This document shows, one piece after another, positions 34,244-42,554 of a DNA stretch of 64,000 bases. Under the pieces are notes generated by a model. The model was not told the DNA's origin, did not search any database, and was given only the letters and a program-made list of their open reading frames with translations. Origin of the DNA: Prevotella sp. (lineage in GTDB: Bacteria > Bacteroidota > Bacteroidia > Bacteroidales > Bacteroidaceae); NCBI GenBank assembly GCA_016287755.1, contig JAEEWT010000003.1:62001-126000 (forward strand), written 5' to 3'. Position 1 is the first letter of the stretch. Every line of letters starts with the position of its first letter. Both the position numbers and the translations under genes were made by a program.

Positions 34244-35254
34244 ATGAAGAAGATTGAGTGGAGTGATTTCAGTAAGTACCGCAGTGCGCTGATGGGTGCT
34301 GCCATGCTGTTTGTGATGTTCTTCCATGTGACGATGCCGAAGAGCTACATGATGTATGGCGTAGTGCGTTGCGGTAATATCGGTGTGGACATGTTCCTTT
34401 TCCTCAGCGGTATCGGATTGTGGTATTCGTGGACGAAGCAGCCCTCACTGAAACATTTCTTCAAACGCCGTTACCTGCGTATCTACCCCGCCTGGCTCAT
34501 CATGGCGCTGCTGTTCTATATCCCCAACTACCTGAATGTGGCGGGTGGCGGATATAGTCCTAATATCGGTCATCTGGTGGCGAACATCCTGTTCAACTGG
34601 AGTTTCTGGCGCATTGACGATCTCACCTTCTGGTTCATCCCCTCTATCATGATGCTCTACACGGTGGCACCTTTCTATATGGAACTCATCAGGAAGTATC
34701 CCTCCTACCGCTGGCTACTGGTGGCAGTGGCCATTGTTTGGGCCGTCATGGTGCAGTACTATCCGCCCGTGCATCGTTCCGTGGGGCATGTGGAGATCTT
34801 CTGGAGCAGGATTCCCATCTTCCTGTTAGGCATCAACTGCGGACAGTGGGTAAAGGAGAAGCGCACCATGGAAGGCGCCGCCCTTTGGGGTGTATTACTG
34901 CTGTTCATCCTCTCGTTTATGATGTGCATCGAGTTTGAGAACCACTGGCGCGGAAAGTTCCCGTTGTTCCTCGAACGCATGGTATATATCCCTTGCAGCA
35001 TATCGGCTATGATCCTACTCTGTCAAGCCTTCCGCTATGCACCCAAGTGGCTCCTTTCCTTCCTCACGTTCATCGGAGGAATCAGTCTGGAGCTCTACCT
35101 CATCCACGTACAGTTCGTACTGAAATACGTGAACGAATACCATTTGGGTTACTGTCTGACGGTCGTGTTGATGATTGCCATCAGCATCCCCCTCGCCTGG
35201 ATACTGTCGAAAGCGGTACGCTTAATAGAATTAAGAATTAAAAATCAAAGGTAA
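34244..35254 (+). CDS. Acyltransferase family 3 membrane protein
   Basis: 336 residues with about ten membrane helices. It has MLFVMFFHVTMPKS (helix-1 His), GVDMFLFLSGIGLWYSW, FKRRYLRIYPAWLI and FIGGISLELYLIHVQFVL, all typical of the family. It is a distant paralogue of the preceding gene. It probably adds acyl groups to surface polysaccharide or peptidoglycan. The C-terminal RIKNQR and stop run into AATTAAG-type words. Confidence 0.87.
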   Translation: MKKIEWSDFSKYRSALMGAAMLFVMFFHVTMPKSYMMYGVVRCGNIGVDMFLFLSGIGLWYSWTKQPSLKHFFKRRYLRIYPAWLIMALLFYIPNYLNVAGGGYSPNIGHLVANILFNWSFWRIDDLTFWFIPSIMMLYTVAPFYMELIRKYPSYRWLLVAVAIVWAVMVQYYPPVHRSVGHVEIFWSRIPIFLLGINCGQWVKEKRTMEGAALWGVLLLFILSFMMCIEFENHWRGKFPLFLERMVYIPCSISAMILLCQAFRYAPKWLLSFLTFIGGISLELYLIHVQFVLKYVNEYHLGYCLTVVLMIAISIPLAWILSKAVRLIELRIKNQR

Positions 35255-35290
35255 TCATAAAGTTCAATGTTCAATGCTCAATGTTCAATG
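35234..35290 (+). repeat. AATTAAG and GTTCAAT heptad tract
   Basis: AATTAAGAATTAAAAATC (35228-35246), then four GTTCAAT/GCTCAAT heptads (35263-35290). The last one supplies the ATG of the UbiA gene at 35288. Confidence 0.7.
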
Positions 35291-36166
35291 ATAAAAAATG
35301 TCCTTCACCTCATTCGTCCCCAGCAGTGGTTGAAGAACGTCTTCGTGCTCATGCCGATGTTCTTCGGAGGTAGTTTGTTAGACCGTGGTGCCATCTACGC
35401 ATCCGTGATTACCTTCCTGGCTTTTTGCTGGATCGCCTCGGCAGTATATTGTTTCAACGATATTGTGGATGTGGAATACGACCGTCGGCACCCTGTGAAG
35501 TGTCATCGTCCTATAGCCAGCGGGGCAGTCAGTCTGAAACAGGCATACGGCTTGATGATACTGATGTTCATCCTCTCTGCAGCTACCATCCTGCTACTGA
35601 AAGAAAACATGCTGTTGGTGGGCGGCATCCTGCTTTTCTATTTCATGCTGAACCTTGCTTATTGCGTTTGGCTGAAGCAGCACGCTATCGTGGATGTTTG
35701 TATCATTGCCTTCGGATTCGTGTTACGACTGATTGCCGGAGGCGAGGCCTCGGGAGTTGTATTGAGCAAATGGATTGTGCTGATGACCTTCCTCATCACC
35801 CTGTTCATGTCGTTTGCCAAGCGTCGAGATGATGTGATAAGGATGGAGGAAACAGGCGAGGCACCCAGAAAGAACACCATTCGTTACAGTCTGCCGTTTA
35901 TCAATCAGGCCATCACCATTACTGCCTCGGTAACGATGGTTTGCTATATTATGTATACGGTAAGTCCTGAGGTGGCAGCAAGGGCGAATACAGAATACCT
36001 GTATCTCACCACCTGTTTCGTTCTGGTGGGCTTGTTGCGGTATATTCAGCTTACAGTGGTTGACAAGCGCAGTGGTGACCCCACGAAAATCATGCTGCGC
36101 GACAGGTTTACTCAGATCGTTGTGGTATTGTTCACCCTAACGTTCTTCTTTATAATATATATGTAA
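35288..36166 (+). CDS. UbiA-family prenyltransferase, DPPR-synthase-like
   Basis: 292 residues, eight or nine membrane helices. The N-terminal RPQQWLKNVFVLMPMFFGG and the Asp-rich NDIVDVEYDRRHPVKCHRPIASG, with KRRDDV as the second motif, are like decaprenyl-phosphate phosphoribosyltransferases. It probably moves phosphoribose (or a similar group) onto a polyprenyl phosphate to make a sugar donor for envelope glycans. The frame is open from 35267, but those codons are GTTCAAT repeats; 35288 is chosen. It ends the envelope gene group. Confidence 0.88.
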   Translation: MIKNVLHLIRPQQWLKNVFVLMPMFFGGSLLDRGAIYASVITFLAFCWIASAVYCFNDIVDVEYDRRHPVKCHRPIASGAVSLKQAYGLMILMFILSAATILLLKENMLLVGGILLFYFMLNLAYCVWLKQHAIVDVCIIAFGFVLRLIAGGEASGVVLSKWIVLMTFLITLFMSFAKRRDDVIRMEETGEAPRKNTIRYSLPFINQAITITASVTMVCYIMYTVSPEVAARANTEYLYLTTCFVLVGLLRYIQLTVVDKRSGDPTKIMLRDRFTQIVVVLFTLTFFFIIYM

Positions 36167-36170
36167 TTAT

Positions 36171-36288
36171 CGAGGAGTGAGGAGTGAGGAGTGTGGAGTG
36201 AGATATGTTTCAATTTCAAGTAGTTTTGTATATGAATACAGTATCTCAATGCTATTCTCACTCCACACTCCTCACTCCACACTCCTCG
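36171..36288 (+). repeat. Hairpin element C: 33-nt arms of GTGGAGT/GAGGAGT heptads
   Basis: Arms 36171-36203 and 36256-36288 are inverted with 32 of 33 matches. The core (36204-36255) reads TATGTTTCAA...TATCTCAATGCTATT and is homologous to element A although the arm words differ. The right arm encodes the last residues (SRSVE) and stop of the gene at 36272-36952. Confidence 0.88.
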
Positions 36289-36952
36289 AAACTATACCAA
36301 TATTAATGGGTACCTTCTTTCCTTTGATGATGCCTTCGAAATACGGTGGCTCATCCTTTAGGTAGATATCATCGTAGATGAAGTCGGCCACGACAGTATC
36401 ATGTTGATCCGGCAGAATCAAACCCATCTTTCCGTCCTTCTGTGCGATAATTGGCATGGTGATGAGATCATCCACGTAGGTATAGCAGGTGCGAAGGAAA
36501 TCATATTGCGGGGTTACAAGGATATTGCCTTTACAGTCTTTGATGCCGAACTTCCCATCCTGTTCGAACACCTCATGATACTGGATATACTTACTCTTGA
36601 TTCGTTTCAGGTAGAACTCCACCTTCTGCCGGTTGTTCACCATTTCCAGCATATAGTCGAACGTATCGCAATAGTTGGCAATGGCTCTGGCCAGCACAAT
36701 CTTGAAATCAAGACCGCTAATCGACTTCCTGTTCAGGTCGATATAGCGGGCAATGGCTTCCTCTTTCTGGGGGATGGTAAGGGTTGAGAGGGCTTCCTCG
36801 AATTTTTCCATGATTCGCTTGGATCCGCTCATACCTTTTATATATCGGTGCATCTGGCGTCCCATTTCCTGACACACAAACTTATCGATCTGCCTGATCT
36901 CGATGGGATCGATATACATTTCCTCGAAGTTTTCCTGTGTTATCTTGCTCAT
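36272..36952 (-). CDS. WG-repeat-like protein of unknown function
   Basis: 226 residues, soluble. The N-terminal half is helical and charged (EEALSTLTIPQKEEAIARYIDL). The C-terminal half has WG/KWG-like repeats: QDGKFGIKDCKGNILVTPQYDFL and KDGKMGLILPD..VVADFIYDDIYL. Its role is unknown. The start at 36952 (MSKITQENFEEMY) is preferred over 36994, which lies in the -7 box. The stop and last residues come from a hairpin arm. Transcribed from one or both promoters at 36992-37094. Confidence 0.7.
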   Translation of the reverse strand: MSKITQENFEEMYIDPIEIRQIDKFVCQEMGRQMHRYIKGMSGSKRIMEKFEEALSTLTIPQKEEAIARYIDLNRKSISGLDFKIVLARAIANYCDTFDYMLEMVNNRQKVEFYLKRIKSKYIQYHEVFEQDGKFGIKDCKGNILVTPQYDFLRTCYTYVDDLITMPIIAQKDGKMGLILPDQHDTVVADFIYDDIYLKDEPPYFEGIIKGKKVPINIGIVSRSVE

Positions 36953-36991
36953 GGTAATACCTCCTATTTCTTTTGCTATATAAGGTTGCCA

Positions 36992-37022
36992 CAAAGGTAC
37001 GAATAAGCGAGCAAAAAACCAA
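36992..37022 (-). promoter_or_regulatory. Promoter carried by a dispersed repeat (copy 1)
   Basis: Minus strand: TTG (37022-37020), 20 nt, TACCTTTG (36999-36992), within the repeated word TTTGCTCGCTTATTCGTACC. Confidence 0.75.
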
Positions 37023-37064
37023 ATTTATTTGAGTTTTTTCGAGCGGAAGTACTTTCGACGAAGT

Positions 37065-37094
37065 CAAAGGTACGAATAAGCGAGCAAAATACAA
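37065..37094 (-). promoter_or_regulatory. Promoter carried by a dispersed repeat (copy 2)
   Basis: TTG (37094-37092), 19 nt, TACCTTTG (37072-37065), with the same GCTCGCTTATTCG spacer as copy 1. The adjoining block CGAGCGGAAGTACTTTCGAC (37040-37059) recurs near 47276-47296. Confidence 0.75.
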
Positions 37095-37120
37095 AAGAAA
37101 AAACGGATTATTTTGTTTTA

Positions 37121-37179
37121 TTGCGACAACTTTAACGAGTGCTTTCTCCTTTTGTCGCAAATGAATGCCCCTGTCGCAA
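37121..37179. promoter_or_regulatory. Three TTGCGACA/TGTCGCAA octamers
   Basis: TTGCGACA at 37121-37128, inverse TGTCGCAA at 37153-37160 and again at 37172-37179. They lie 50-110 nt upstream of the -7 box at 37231 and may be operator half-sites. Not matched to a known regulator. Confidence 0.4.
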
Positions 37180-37230
37180 CAAACAGAGCAGAAAAACGCG
37201 AAAAATGTTTCAAGGCAAGAAATACGGTTA

Positions 37231-37238
37231 TACTTTTG
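37231..37238 (+). promoter_or_regulatory. -7 element for PepSY-like gene
   Basis: TACTTTTG followed by a leader of about 70 nt; the -33 box is poor. Confidence 0.5.
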
Positions 37239-37315
37239 CAGTGTCGAAAGGAAAAAACAATCCTACGACAACGAATTAAAATTAAAATAAGAATAACGAT
37301 TTAAAGAATACAAAG

Positions 37316-37756
37316 ATGGAATTAGTATTATTATTTGCAGCTATCGTAAGTATGATGATGCTTACCCTGTTTATCTTCACGTACAACAATACCATTTATG
37401 TGGAGCGACTTCCAATGGCAGTAAAGGCATTCGTACAGAATTCTTTCCCTGGAGAGGACATCGACTACGCCATGGTTGAACCGGGAATCACAAGAACCAC
37501 TTACGGGGTACATCTGAAAAGCGGAGTGGATCTGAACTTAGATGTCGATGGCAACTGGGACAAAGTGGATTGTAATAGCAAGGAGGTGCCCGAACAATTC
37601 ATCCCTGCCACCATCAAGCACTACGTACAATCCAACTACGCAGATGCTGTCATCACCAAGATTGACAAGGGCAGCGATAGCTATTTGTTGGAGCTGTCTA
37701 ACAATCTCTACCTGAAGTTCAACGATAACGGACAGCTCATCGGGTTCGGCTATTAA
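37316..37756 (+). CDS. PepSY-like (BLIP-like fold) protein with N-terminal anchor
   Basis: 146 residues. One N-terminal membrane helix or signal (LVLLFAAIVSMMMLTLFIFTY), then two repeats of the putative beta-lactamase-inhibitor-like PepSY domain: LPMAVKAFVQNSFPGEDIDYAMVE... and IPATIKHYVQSNYADAVITKIDK... with YLLELSNNLYLKFNDNG. It is probably periplasmic. Family members are abundant in Bacteroidetes, with no settled function. Confidence 0.82.
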   Translation: MELVLLFAAIVSMMMLTLFIFTYNNTIYVERLPMAVKAFVQNSFPGEDIDYAMVEPGITRTTYGVHLKSGVDLNLDVDGNWDKVDCNSKEVPEQFIPATIKHYVQSNYADAVITKIDKGSDSYLLELSNNLYLKFNDNGQLIGFGY

Positions 37757-37796
37757 GCCGAGAACGGCAAATTTTCTTAAATTATCCTAATTCACA

Positions 37797-37827
37797 AAGG
37801 GGTGTCTCAACTTTTGGGACACCCCTT
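37797..37827. terminator. Terminator-like hairpin
   Basis: A perfect 10-bp stem AAGGGGTGTC/GACACCCCTT with an 11-nt loop, 40 nt after the PepSY stop. The T-tail is poor, but the position fits the end of that transcript. Confidence 0.6.
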
Positions 37828-37865
37828 ACCTTATATTTGCCATTGTCTAATTAATTATTAAGATT

Positions 37866-38207
37866 ATGGAAACAAAGAAACTGTATTTTATGGACTGCCA
37901 CTTGGCTGGCAGAATGTATCACGATGCTGACGAAGTGTGGGAAGGTCTGAAGGTTGGAACCCTTGTAAAATTGGAGAGGGAATTAGATAACCGCCATGAT
38001 CCGAATGCTGTAATGGTTGTATATGAGAAAGATGGTGAGGAATTCAAGATTGGTTATATTCCTCGTGGAGAGAATGTGGATTTGGCCAACTTCCTCGATA
38101 TGGGCTGGAATAATATCTTCGAGTGCCGCATCAGCGGAATCAAGCCCGAAGCTCATCCGGAGAACCAAGTGCACCTTACCATTAAGATTAAGCGCAACGA
38201 TTCATAA
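37866..38207 (+). CDS. HIRAN-domain protein
   Basis: 113 residues, nearly all one HIRAN domain: YFMDCHLAGRMYHDADEVW, LERELDNRHDPNAVMVVYE and KIGYIPRGENVDLANFLD. HIRAN domains bind DNA ends or damaged DNA when joined to helicases such as HLTF. A stand-alone copy might act with a separate nuclease or helicase. A -7 box (TATATTTG, 37832-37839) lies upstream. First gene of the accessory block. Confidence 0.85.
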   Translation: METKKLYFMDCHLAGRMYHDADEVWEGLKVGTLVKLERELDNRHDPNAVMVVYEKDGEEFKIGYIPRGENVDLANFLDMGWNNIFECRISGIKPEAHPENQVHLTIKIKRNDS

Positions 38208-38222
38208 AATCTTTCTAAGATA

Positions 38223-38531
38223 GTGAACTACGAACTGAATTACGACAAGTTGCGCTCAATGACTGCTCGCTGCCAGTGGACGTTTGCCAAGACCATGCCA
38301 TGGTGTCCCCATGAGTATATCGTTCGTGGCAATTGTCCTCTCACTACCGATGAATTCGACTATTTTGTCCATATACAGCGCGAGCATGGTGTGAAGGAAC
38401 ATTGGGGGAAATACTATCATCCCTACCTCTATATTGATAACTACAAATATTGGACGATGGGTGCATCTTTAGAAGAAACCATAGTGATAAATCGTGCGAA
38501 GGTGTGTGATGACAAGAAAGCTGATGGATAA
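38223..38531 (+). CDS. Unknown 102-residue protein next to HIRAN gene
   Basis: Begins with GTG at 38223, 15 nt after the HIRAN stop. It is rich in Tyr, Trp and His (CQWTFAKTMPWCPHEYIVRG, REHGVKEHWGKYYHPYLYIDNYKYWTMG) with three Cys, and may bind metal. I do not recognise a named family. The composition and absence of a signal peptide suggest a small cytoplasmic protein. Probably co-transcribed with the HIRAN gene. Confidence 0.65.
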   Translation: MNYELNYDKLRSMTARCQWTFAKTMPWCPHEYIVRGNCPLTTDEFDYFVHIQREHGVKEHWGKYYHPYLYIDNYKYWTMGASLEETIVINRAKVCDDKKADG

Positions 38532-38671
38532 AATCTAAACGATCTTTATTCTAAGGACTTCACATCAAGATATATAAAAAAACGAAAAAACTTTCGATTC
38601 AGAAAACATATATAGATAGTTTTTGTATCTTTGTGTCCGAATAATTGGCATATACATACAATTTGAATAAC

Positions 38672-40210
38672 ATGGGCAATAGTACTAATTTACAATTGGG
38701 TATAACGACGATTGGCGACCTATTATTACAAGGAAAGATTTCGAGAGTAAATGGGAACAATCCTCTTAATGGTATCAAGTTAGTGATACCCAACTATCAA
38801 CGCCCCTATAAGTGGACAGCAAAAAACGCCATTCAGCTGCTTGATGATATCATTGAAGCTAAGAATGACAACAAAGAAGTATACCGAGTGGGAACACTCA
38901 TTCTTCATCTTGACAAGGAAAAGAATATCTACAATATAGTAGATGGTCAACAGCGTGTCACTACCTTTGCCCTTTTGCTTTTGGCTCTTTTGGAAGAAAA
39001 GGACATTGTTTTTCTCGAACAGCAAGTTACAGACAATCCTTATACACGAGATAATGTAGCAAATAATTATAGAGCCTTTGTTCGTAGAAGGGATGCAATT
39101 ACCAAAACGCATACGAGCGACTATTCTTCGAAGGAAAAAGGAAATGATGACAAAGAAGAGAAGCGCAACGACCGCAATGTGAAAGAACTGCGTGAATTCA
39201 TTGAGAAGCAATGTGAACTAATTGTTGTGATAACAAACGATATTTCAGAGGCATTCCAGTTCTTTGACTCCCAGAATGCCCGTGGAAAGAAACTCTATCC
39301 TCACGACTTGCTTAAGGCTTATCATCTACGTGAAATGAGCGGGGTTGGGATCGAAGAAACAGAAAAGATTGTAAAACGTTGGGAGGATGAGAAACAAAGT
39401 GAACTTGCTGACCTCTTTGGTGAATACCTCTTCCGCGTGAGGGAATGGTTGCGAGGCAATTATGCTTGGGAGCTGAATGAGCACAACATTGACAGATTTA
39501 AAGGTGTCAGCAAACGTGACAATTCACCATATGCCCAGTTTTTCAAGAGCGCCTTTGCTTACGCTGAAATGGTAAACCGATCGGCTATGCCTTTTGTGTC
39601 AGGGATGCACGATTTAAATCCTTTCCAGTTAGATGCTCCGATTATAGCAGGGAAGCCGTTCTTTGACTATACAAGTCACTATTTTGAAATATTGAAGGAC
39701 ATACGTAATAATGAAAAATATGTTGGTTACTTCGTCAATGGCAATGTAATTGTTATGACTTTGGATTTGCCAAAATACCGCAATGGAGTTGGTAATCGCA
39801 TCACTCGAAAGTTATTCGATTTGGCGGCATTACTATATGTGGATAGGTTTTGCCCTGATAAGCCTACACAAATTGACCTAGACCTATTTGAACAATTTTT
39901 GGTTTTAGATTTTATCTGGGCTTACTCTCTTCGTGCCCAATACTATAGTTTAGGATGGGCTTCTGCTCAGAAATATATCATGGGTAATTCTGGTGTTATT
40001 AATTCCTTTAATCTCTACAAATGTATTTCAGAAGCACCTTCGCCCACAGTTTTGCTTAGTGATCTAGCTGACAGAATCAAGCCACTTTCAAGCGGGAATT
40101 TGGCCGCAAATGCTAAAGTTGTTAACATTGACGAAGAGGAGAAAGATGGTAGTGGTGTCTTTTCATATTATCTTCACTATTTCAAAGTACATAATTTTTA
40201 CACCTTATAG
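38672..40210 (+). CDS. DUF262 protein (GmrS-like)
   Basis: 512 residues. The ParB/Srx-like DUF262 NTPase module is at the N-terminus: LVIPNYQRPYKW, then IVDGQQRVTT about 65 residues later, and FFDSQNARGKKLYPHDLLKAYHL. No HNH (DUF1524) motif is seen in its C-terminal half, so it is not a complete GmrSD nuclease. ATG at 38672 chosen; the TTG at 38645 is 12 nt from a -7 box (TATCTTTG 38626-38633). 3 nt separate it from the next DUF262 gene, so they are one transcript and probably one system. Confidence 0.88.
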   Translation: MGNSTNLQLGITTIGDLLLQGKISRVNGNNPLNGIKLVIPNYQRPYKWTAKNAIQLLDDIIEAKNDNKEVYRVGTLILHLDKEKNIYNIVDGQQRVTTFALLLLALLEEKDIVFLEQQVTDNPYTRDNVANNYRAFVRRRDAITKTHTSDYSSKEKGNDDKEEKRNDRNVKELREFIEKQCELIVVITNDISEAFQFFDSQNARGKKLYPHDLLKAYHLREMSGVGIEETEKIVKRWEDEKQSELADLFGEYLFRVREWLRGNYAWELNEHNIDRFKGVSKRDNSPYAQFFKSAFAYAEMVNRSAMPFVSGMHDLNPFQLDAPIIAGKPFFDYTSHYFEILKDIRNNEKYVGYFVNGNVIVMTLDLPKYRNGVGNRITRKLFDLAALLYVDRFCPDKPTQIDLDLFEQFLVLDFIWAYSLRAQYYSLGWASAQKYIMGNSGVINSFNLYKCISEAPSPTVLLSDLADRIKPLSSGNLAANAKVVNIDEEEKDGSGVFSYYLHYFKVHNFYTL

Positions 40211-40213
40211 GAT

Positions 40214-42250
40214 ATGGATAATGATTTAACGCTCAAAGAACTATCGATAAATGATGTTTTCAATTGTAGCGAGAGCATTACTTACGAAATTCCCATATAT
40301 CAGCGTAATTATGCGTGGGAAAAAGATGAAATAGAAGCATTAGTACTTGATGTTTGGGATGCTTGTGTAAAAAATAAAGGAGTATATTTTATCGGAACGC
40401 TTGTGACTTACGATAAAGGTGATAACACCTTTGAAGTCATTGACGGACAGCAACGACTGACAACCCTTTTTCTGATAATGAGGGCTCTAAAACAAGAAAT
40501 GAAAAATAAACTGACATATAGGGCTCGCAAACGTTCAAACGAAACGATAAAAACTATACCTTATTTTCATCATGACAATCTTGACAGTGGCATCAAAAAG
40601 GGCTATGATAATGCTAAAAATGCTATAGAAGAATTTATTGAGGAAGAAAACAAAAAACAATTTACCATCTATCTTTTGAACCACGTTCATATCATACACT
40701 ATAGAGTCCCTAAGGACGTTGACTTAAATCACTATTTCGAAGTAATGAACTCACGTGGTGAACAATTGGAGAAACATGAGATTGTTAAAGCAAAACTCAT
40801 GACAATACTTGATGAAAGCGATAAGGCTAAGTTCGCAGCTATTTGGGAGGCTTGTAGTGAAATGAATACATACATCCAAACGAAAGTGAGTGTAAAAGCC
40901 TATTTTGAGGATAATTTGAAAGATTTCAAGCATTTTGGTGCTTCCTTTGATGTACTACCAGATGTCAAAGAGTCTGCATTAAAACCATCTAAACTGGTAA
41001 ATCTAATCCATGCAACAGAGAATCTAGTTCGCAAGAACGAAGCTAATGATGATAACAACAATAATATGTTCCAGCCTATTATTGATTTTCCTAACTTCCT
41101 ACTAATTGTACTTAAGATTACCCGAATGGGAGATAGTTGTTTCAGCCCTAATGATTTTATACTTGATGACAAAGAACTAATCAACGAGTTCAATAATGTC
41201 TTAGAGGATAAAAGTTTGACAGAAGAGATTAAGAAGTCTTTTACAAAGCGATTCTGCTTCAATCTTCTTAAAGCAAAATACCTGTTGGACAATTACGTAG
41301 TACACCATACGGTTGGGGAAGACACCTATGAACATAATCCTTGGCAACTGCGATATTGGAATAAAGAAGAAAAAGCAAGTACCAAGAATCTCTCAAGTAA
41401 TGAGAAAGAACAAGACAAGTTGGTACAACTACTTTCGATGTTTGAGGTGTCTTTTACTGCCCGCCAGCGTAAGAACTATCTTTTCTACATTCTCTTCCAT
41501 CTATTTGGGAATAGAGACTTGAAAGAGTATCATGATTTCTTAACAAAAATGGCAATGAAGTATTTTTGTGATATTTACATGATTAAAGACCGCCTTAACG
41601 AAATTAACACGCCTAGGCCTAGATCATTTGATCAAGCAATCATCAAAAATGGCCAAATTGACTTGGATGTTTACAATTCAAATATTACTCCTAGCAACTT
41701 TAACATGATATATGGTGACGGAAATGAGAAGACGAAAGGAATTCCTTTGTTTGTGTTCAACTATTTGGACTATCTCCTTTGGCATAAATACGCAACATCT
41801 TTAGCTGGAGAGGAATTGAAAAAGGATGATGAAAAGCGTAGAGTTTTTTTCGATGAATTAGGATGTTCAGACTTTGGGCTGGAAGTGTTCAAACAATTTT
41901 ACTTTTCACGTACTCGTCGCTCATTGGAGCACTATTATCCTCAGGCATTAGTCAAAAAGGATATAGGAGACATCAATATGGATCAAATTAACTGTTTCGG
42001 TAATTTTGCAATGATTGGAAGCGATGCAAATAGTTCTGGCTCAGACTGGACACCAAAGGTAAAACTTGATCACTATCTTGACTCATCAAAGAAGATTCGA
42101 CAAGTTGGTGTGGCTTCTTTAAAGTTCAGAATCATGATGCAGATGTGTCACGACAATGACGAATCAAATAATCGTAAAGACCGTGAATGGATATTCGATG
42201 ATATCAAAAAGCATCAAGAAGTGATGCTGAATATCCTATTAGGACAATGA
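40214..42250 (+). CDS. GmrSD-like DUF262-DUF1524 nuclease
   Basis: 678 residues. N-terminal DUF262: YEIPIYQRNYAWEKDE, EVIDGQQRLTTLFL, EVMNSRGEQLEKHEIVKAKL. The C-terminal DUF1524 His-Me finger nuclease shows SLEHYYPQALV followed by NCFGNFAMIGSDANSSGSDW. GmrSD-type enzymes are type IV restriction systems that cut phage DNA with modified (often glucosylated) cytosine. Here a full GmrSD-like protein is paired with a second DUF262 protein lacking the nuclease. AT-rich compared with neighbours, as expected for acquired DNA. Confidence 0.88.
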   Translation: MDNDLTLKELSINDVFNCSESITYEIPIYQRNYAWEKDEIEALVLDVWDACVKNKGVYFIGTLVTYDKGDNTFEVIDGQQRLTTLFLIMRALKQEMKNKLTYRARKRSNETIKTIPYFHHDNLDSGIKKGYDNAKNAIEEFIEEENKKQFTIYLLNHVHIIHYRVPKDVDLNHYFEVMNSRGEQLEKHEIVKAKLMTILDESDKAKFAAIWEACSEMNTYIQTKVSVKAYFEDNLKDFKHFGASFDVLPDVKESALKPSKLVNLIHATENLVRKNEANDDNNNNMFQPIIDFPNFLLIVLKITRMGDSCFSPNDFILDDKELINEFNNVLEDKSLTEEIKKSFTKRFCFNLLKAKYLLDNYVVHHTVGEDTYEHNPWQLRYWNKEEKASTKNLSSNEKEQDKLVQLLSMFEVSFTARQRKNYLFYILFHLFGNRDLKEYHDFLTKMAMKYFCDIYMIKDRLNEINTPRPRSFDQAIIKNGQIDLDVYNSNITPSNFNMIYGDGNEKTKGIPLFVFNYLDYLLWHKYATSLAGEELKKDDEKRRVFFDELGCSDFGLEVFKQFYFSRTRRSLEHYYPQALVKKDIGDINMDQINCFGNFAMIGSDANSSGSDWTPKVKLDHYLDSSKKIRQVGVASLKFRIMMQMCHDNDESNNRKDREWIFDDIKKHQEVMLNILLGQ

Positions 42251-42267
42251 TTAAAAACGTTTTGAAA

Positions 42268-42522
42268 ATGACAAAGAAACAGGAAATACAACTCTTTGAA
42301 GAGAAAAAAGTGCGTACCGTTTGGGACGACGAACAAGAGAAATGGCACTTCTCGATAGTCAATGTATGTGGTGTGTTGACAGATAGTAAGGATGCATTAA
42401 CCGCACGCAAATATTGGAATAAGCTGAAACAGCGTTTGAAAGAGGAAGGAAATGAAACGGTGACAATTTGTCACGCTTTGAAACTTCGTACCGTGTGTGT
42501 ATACGAAAAAGGTGTTAAATAA
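42268..42522 (+). pseudogene. Truncated BRO-N/antirepressor-like protein
   Basis: 84 codons (91 if started at 42247, where ATGA overlaps the upstream stop). QLFEEKKVRTVWDDEQEKWHFSIVNVCGVLTDS and ARKYWNKLKQRLKEEGNETVT are typical of the BRO-N domain in phage antirepressors and DinD-like proteins, which usually run to 200 residues or more. The frame ends soon after HALKL, in unrelated sequence (RTVCVYEKGVK). A 3' deletion is likely. It could still be a working short DNA-binding protein. Confidence 0.65.
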
Positions 42523-42554
42523 TTGTATTTTGAATTTGGTAATAATATAAAGAT

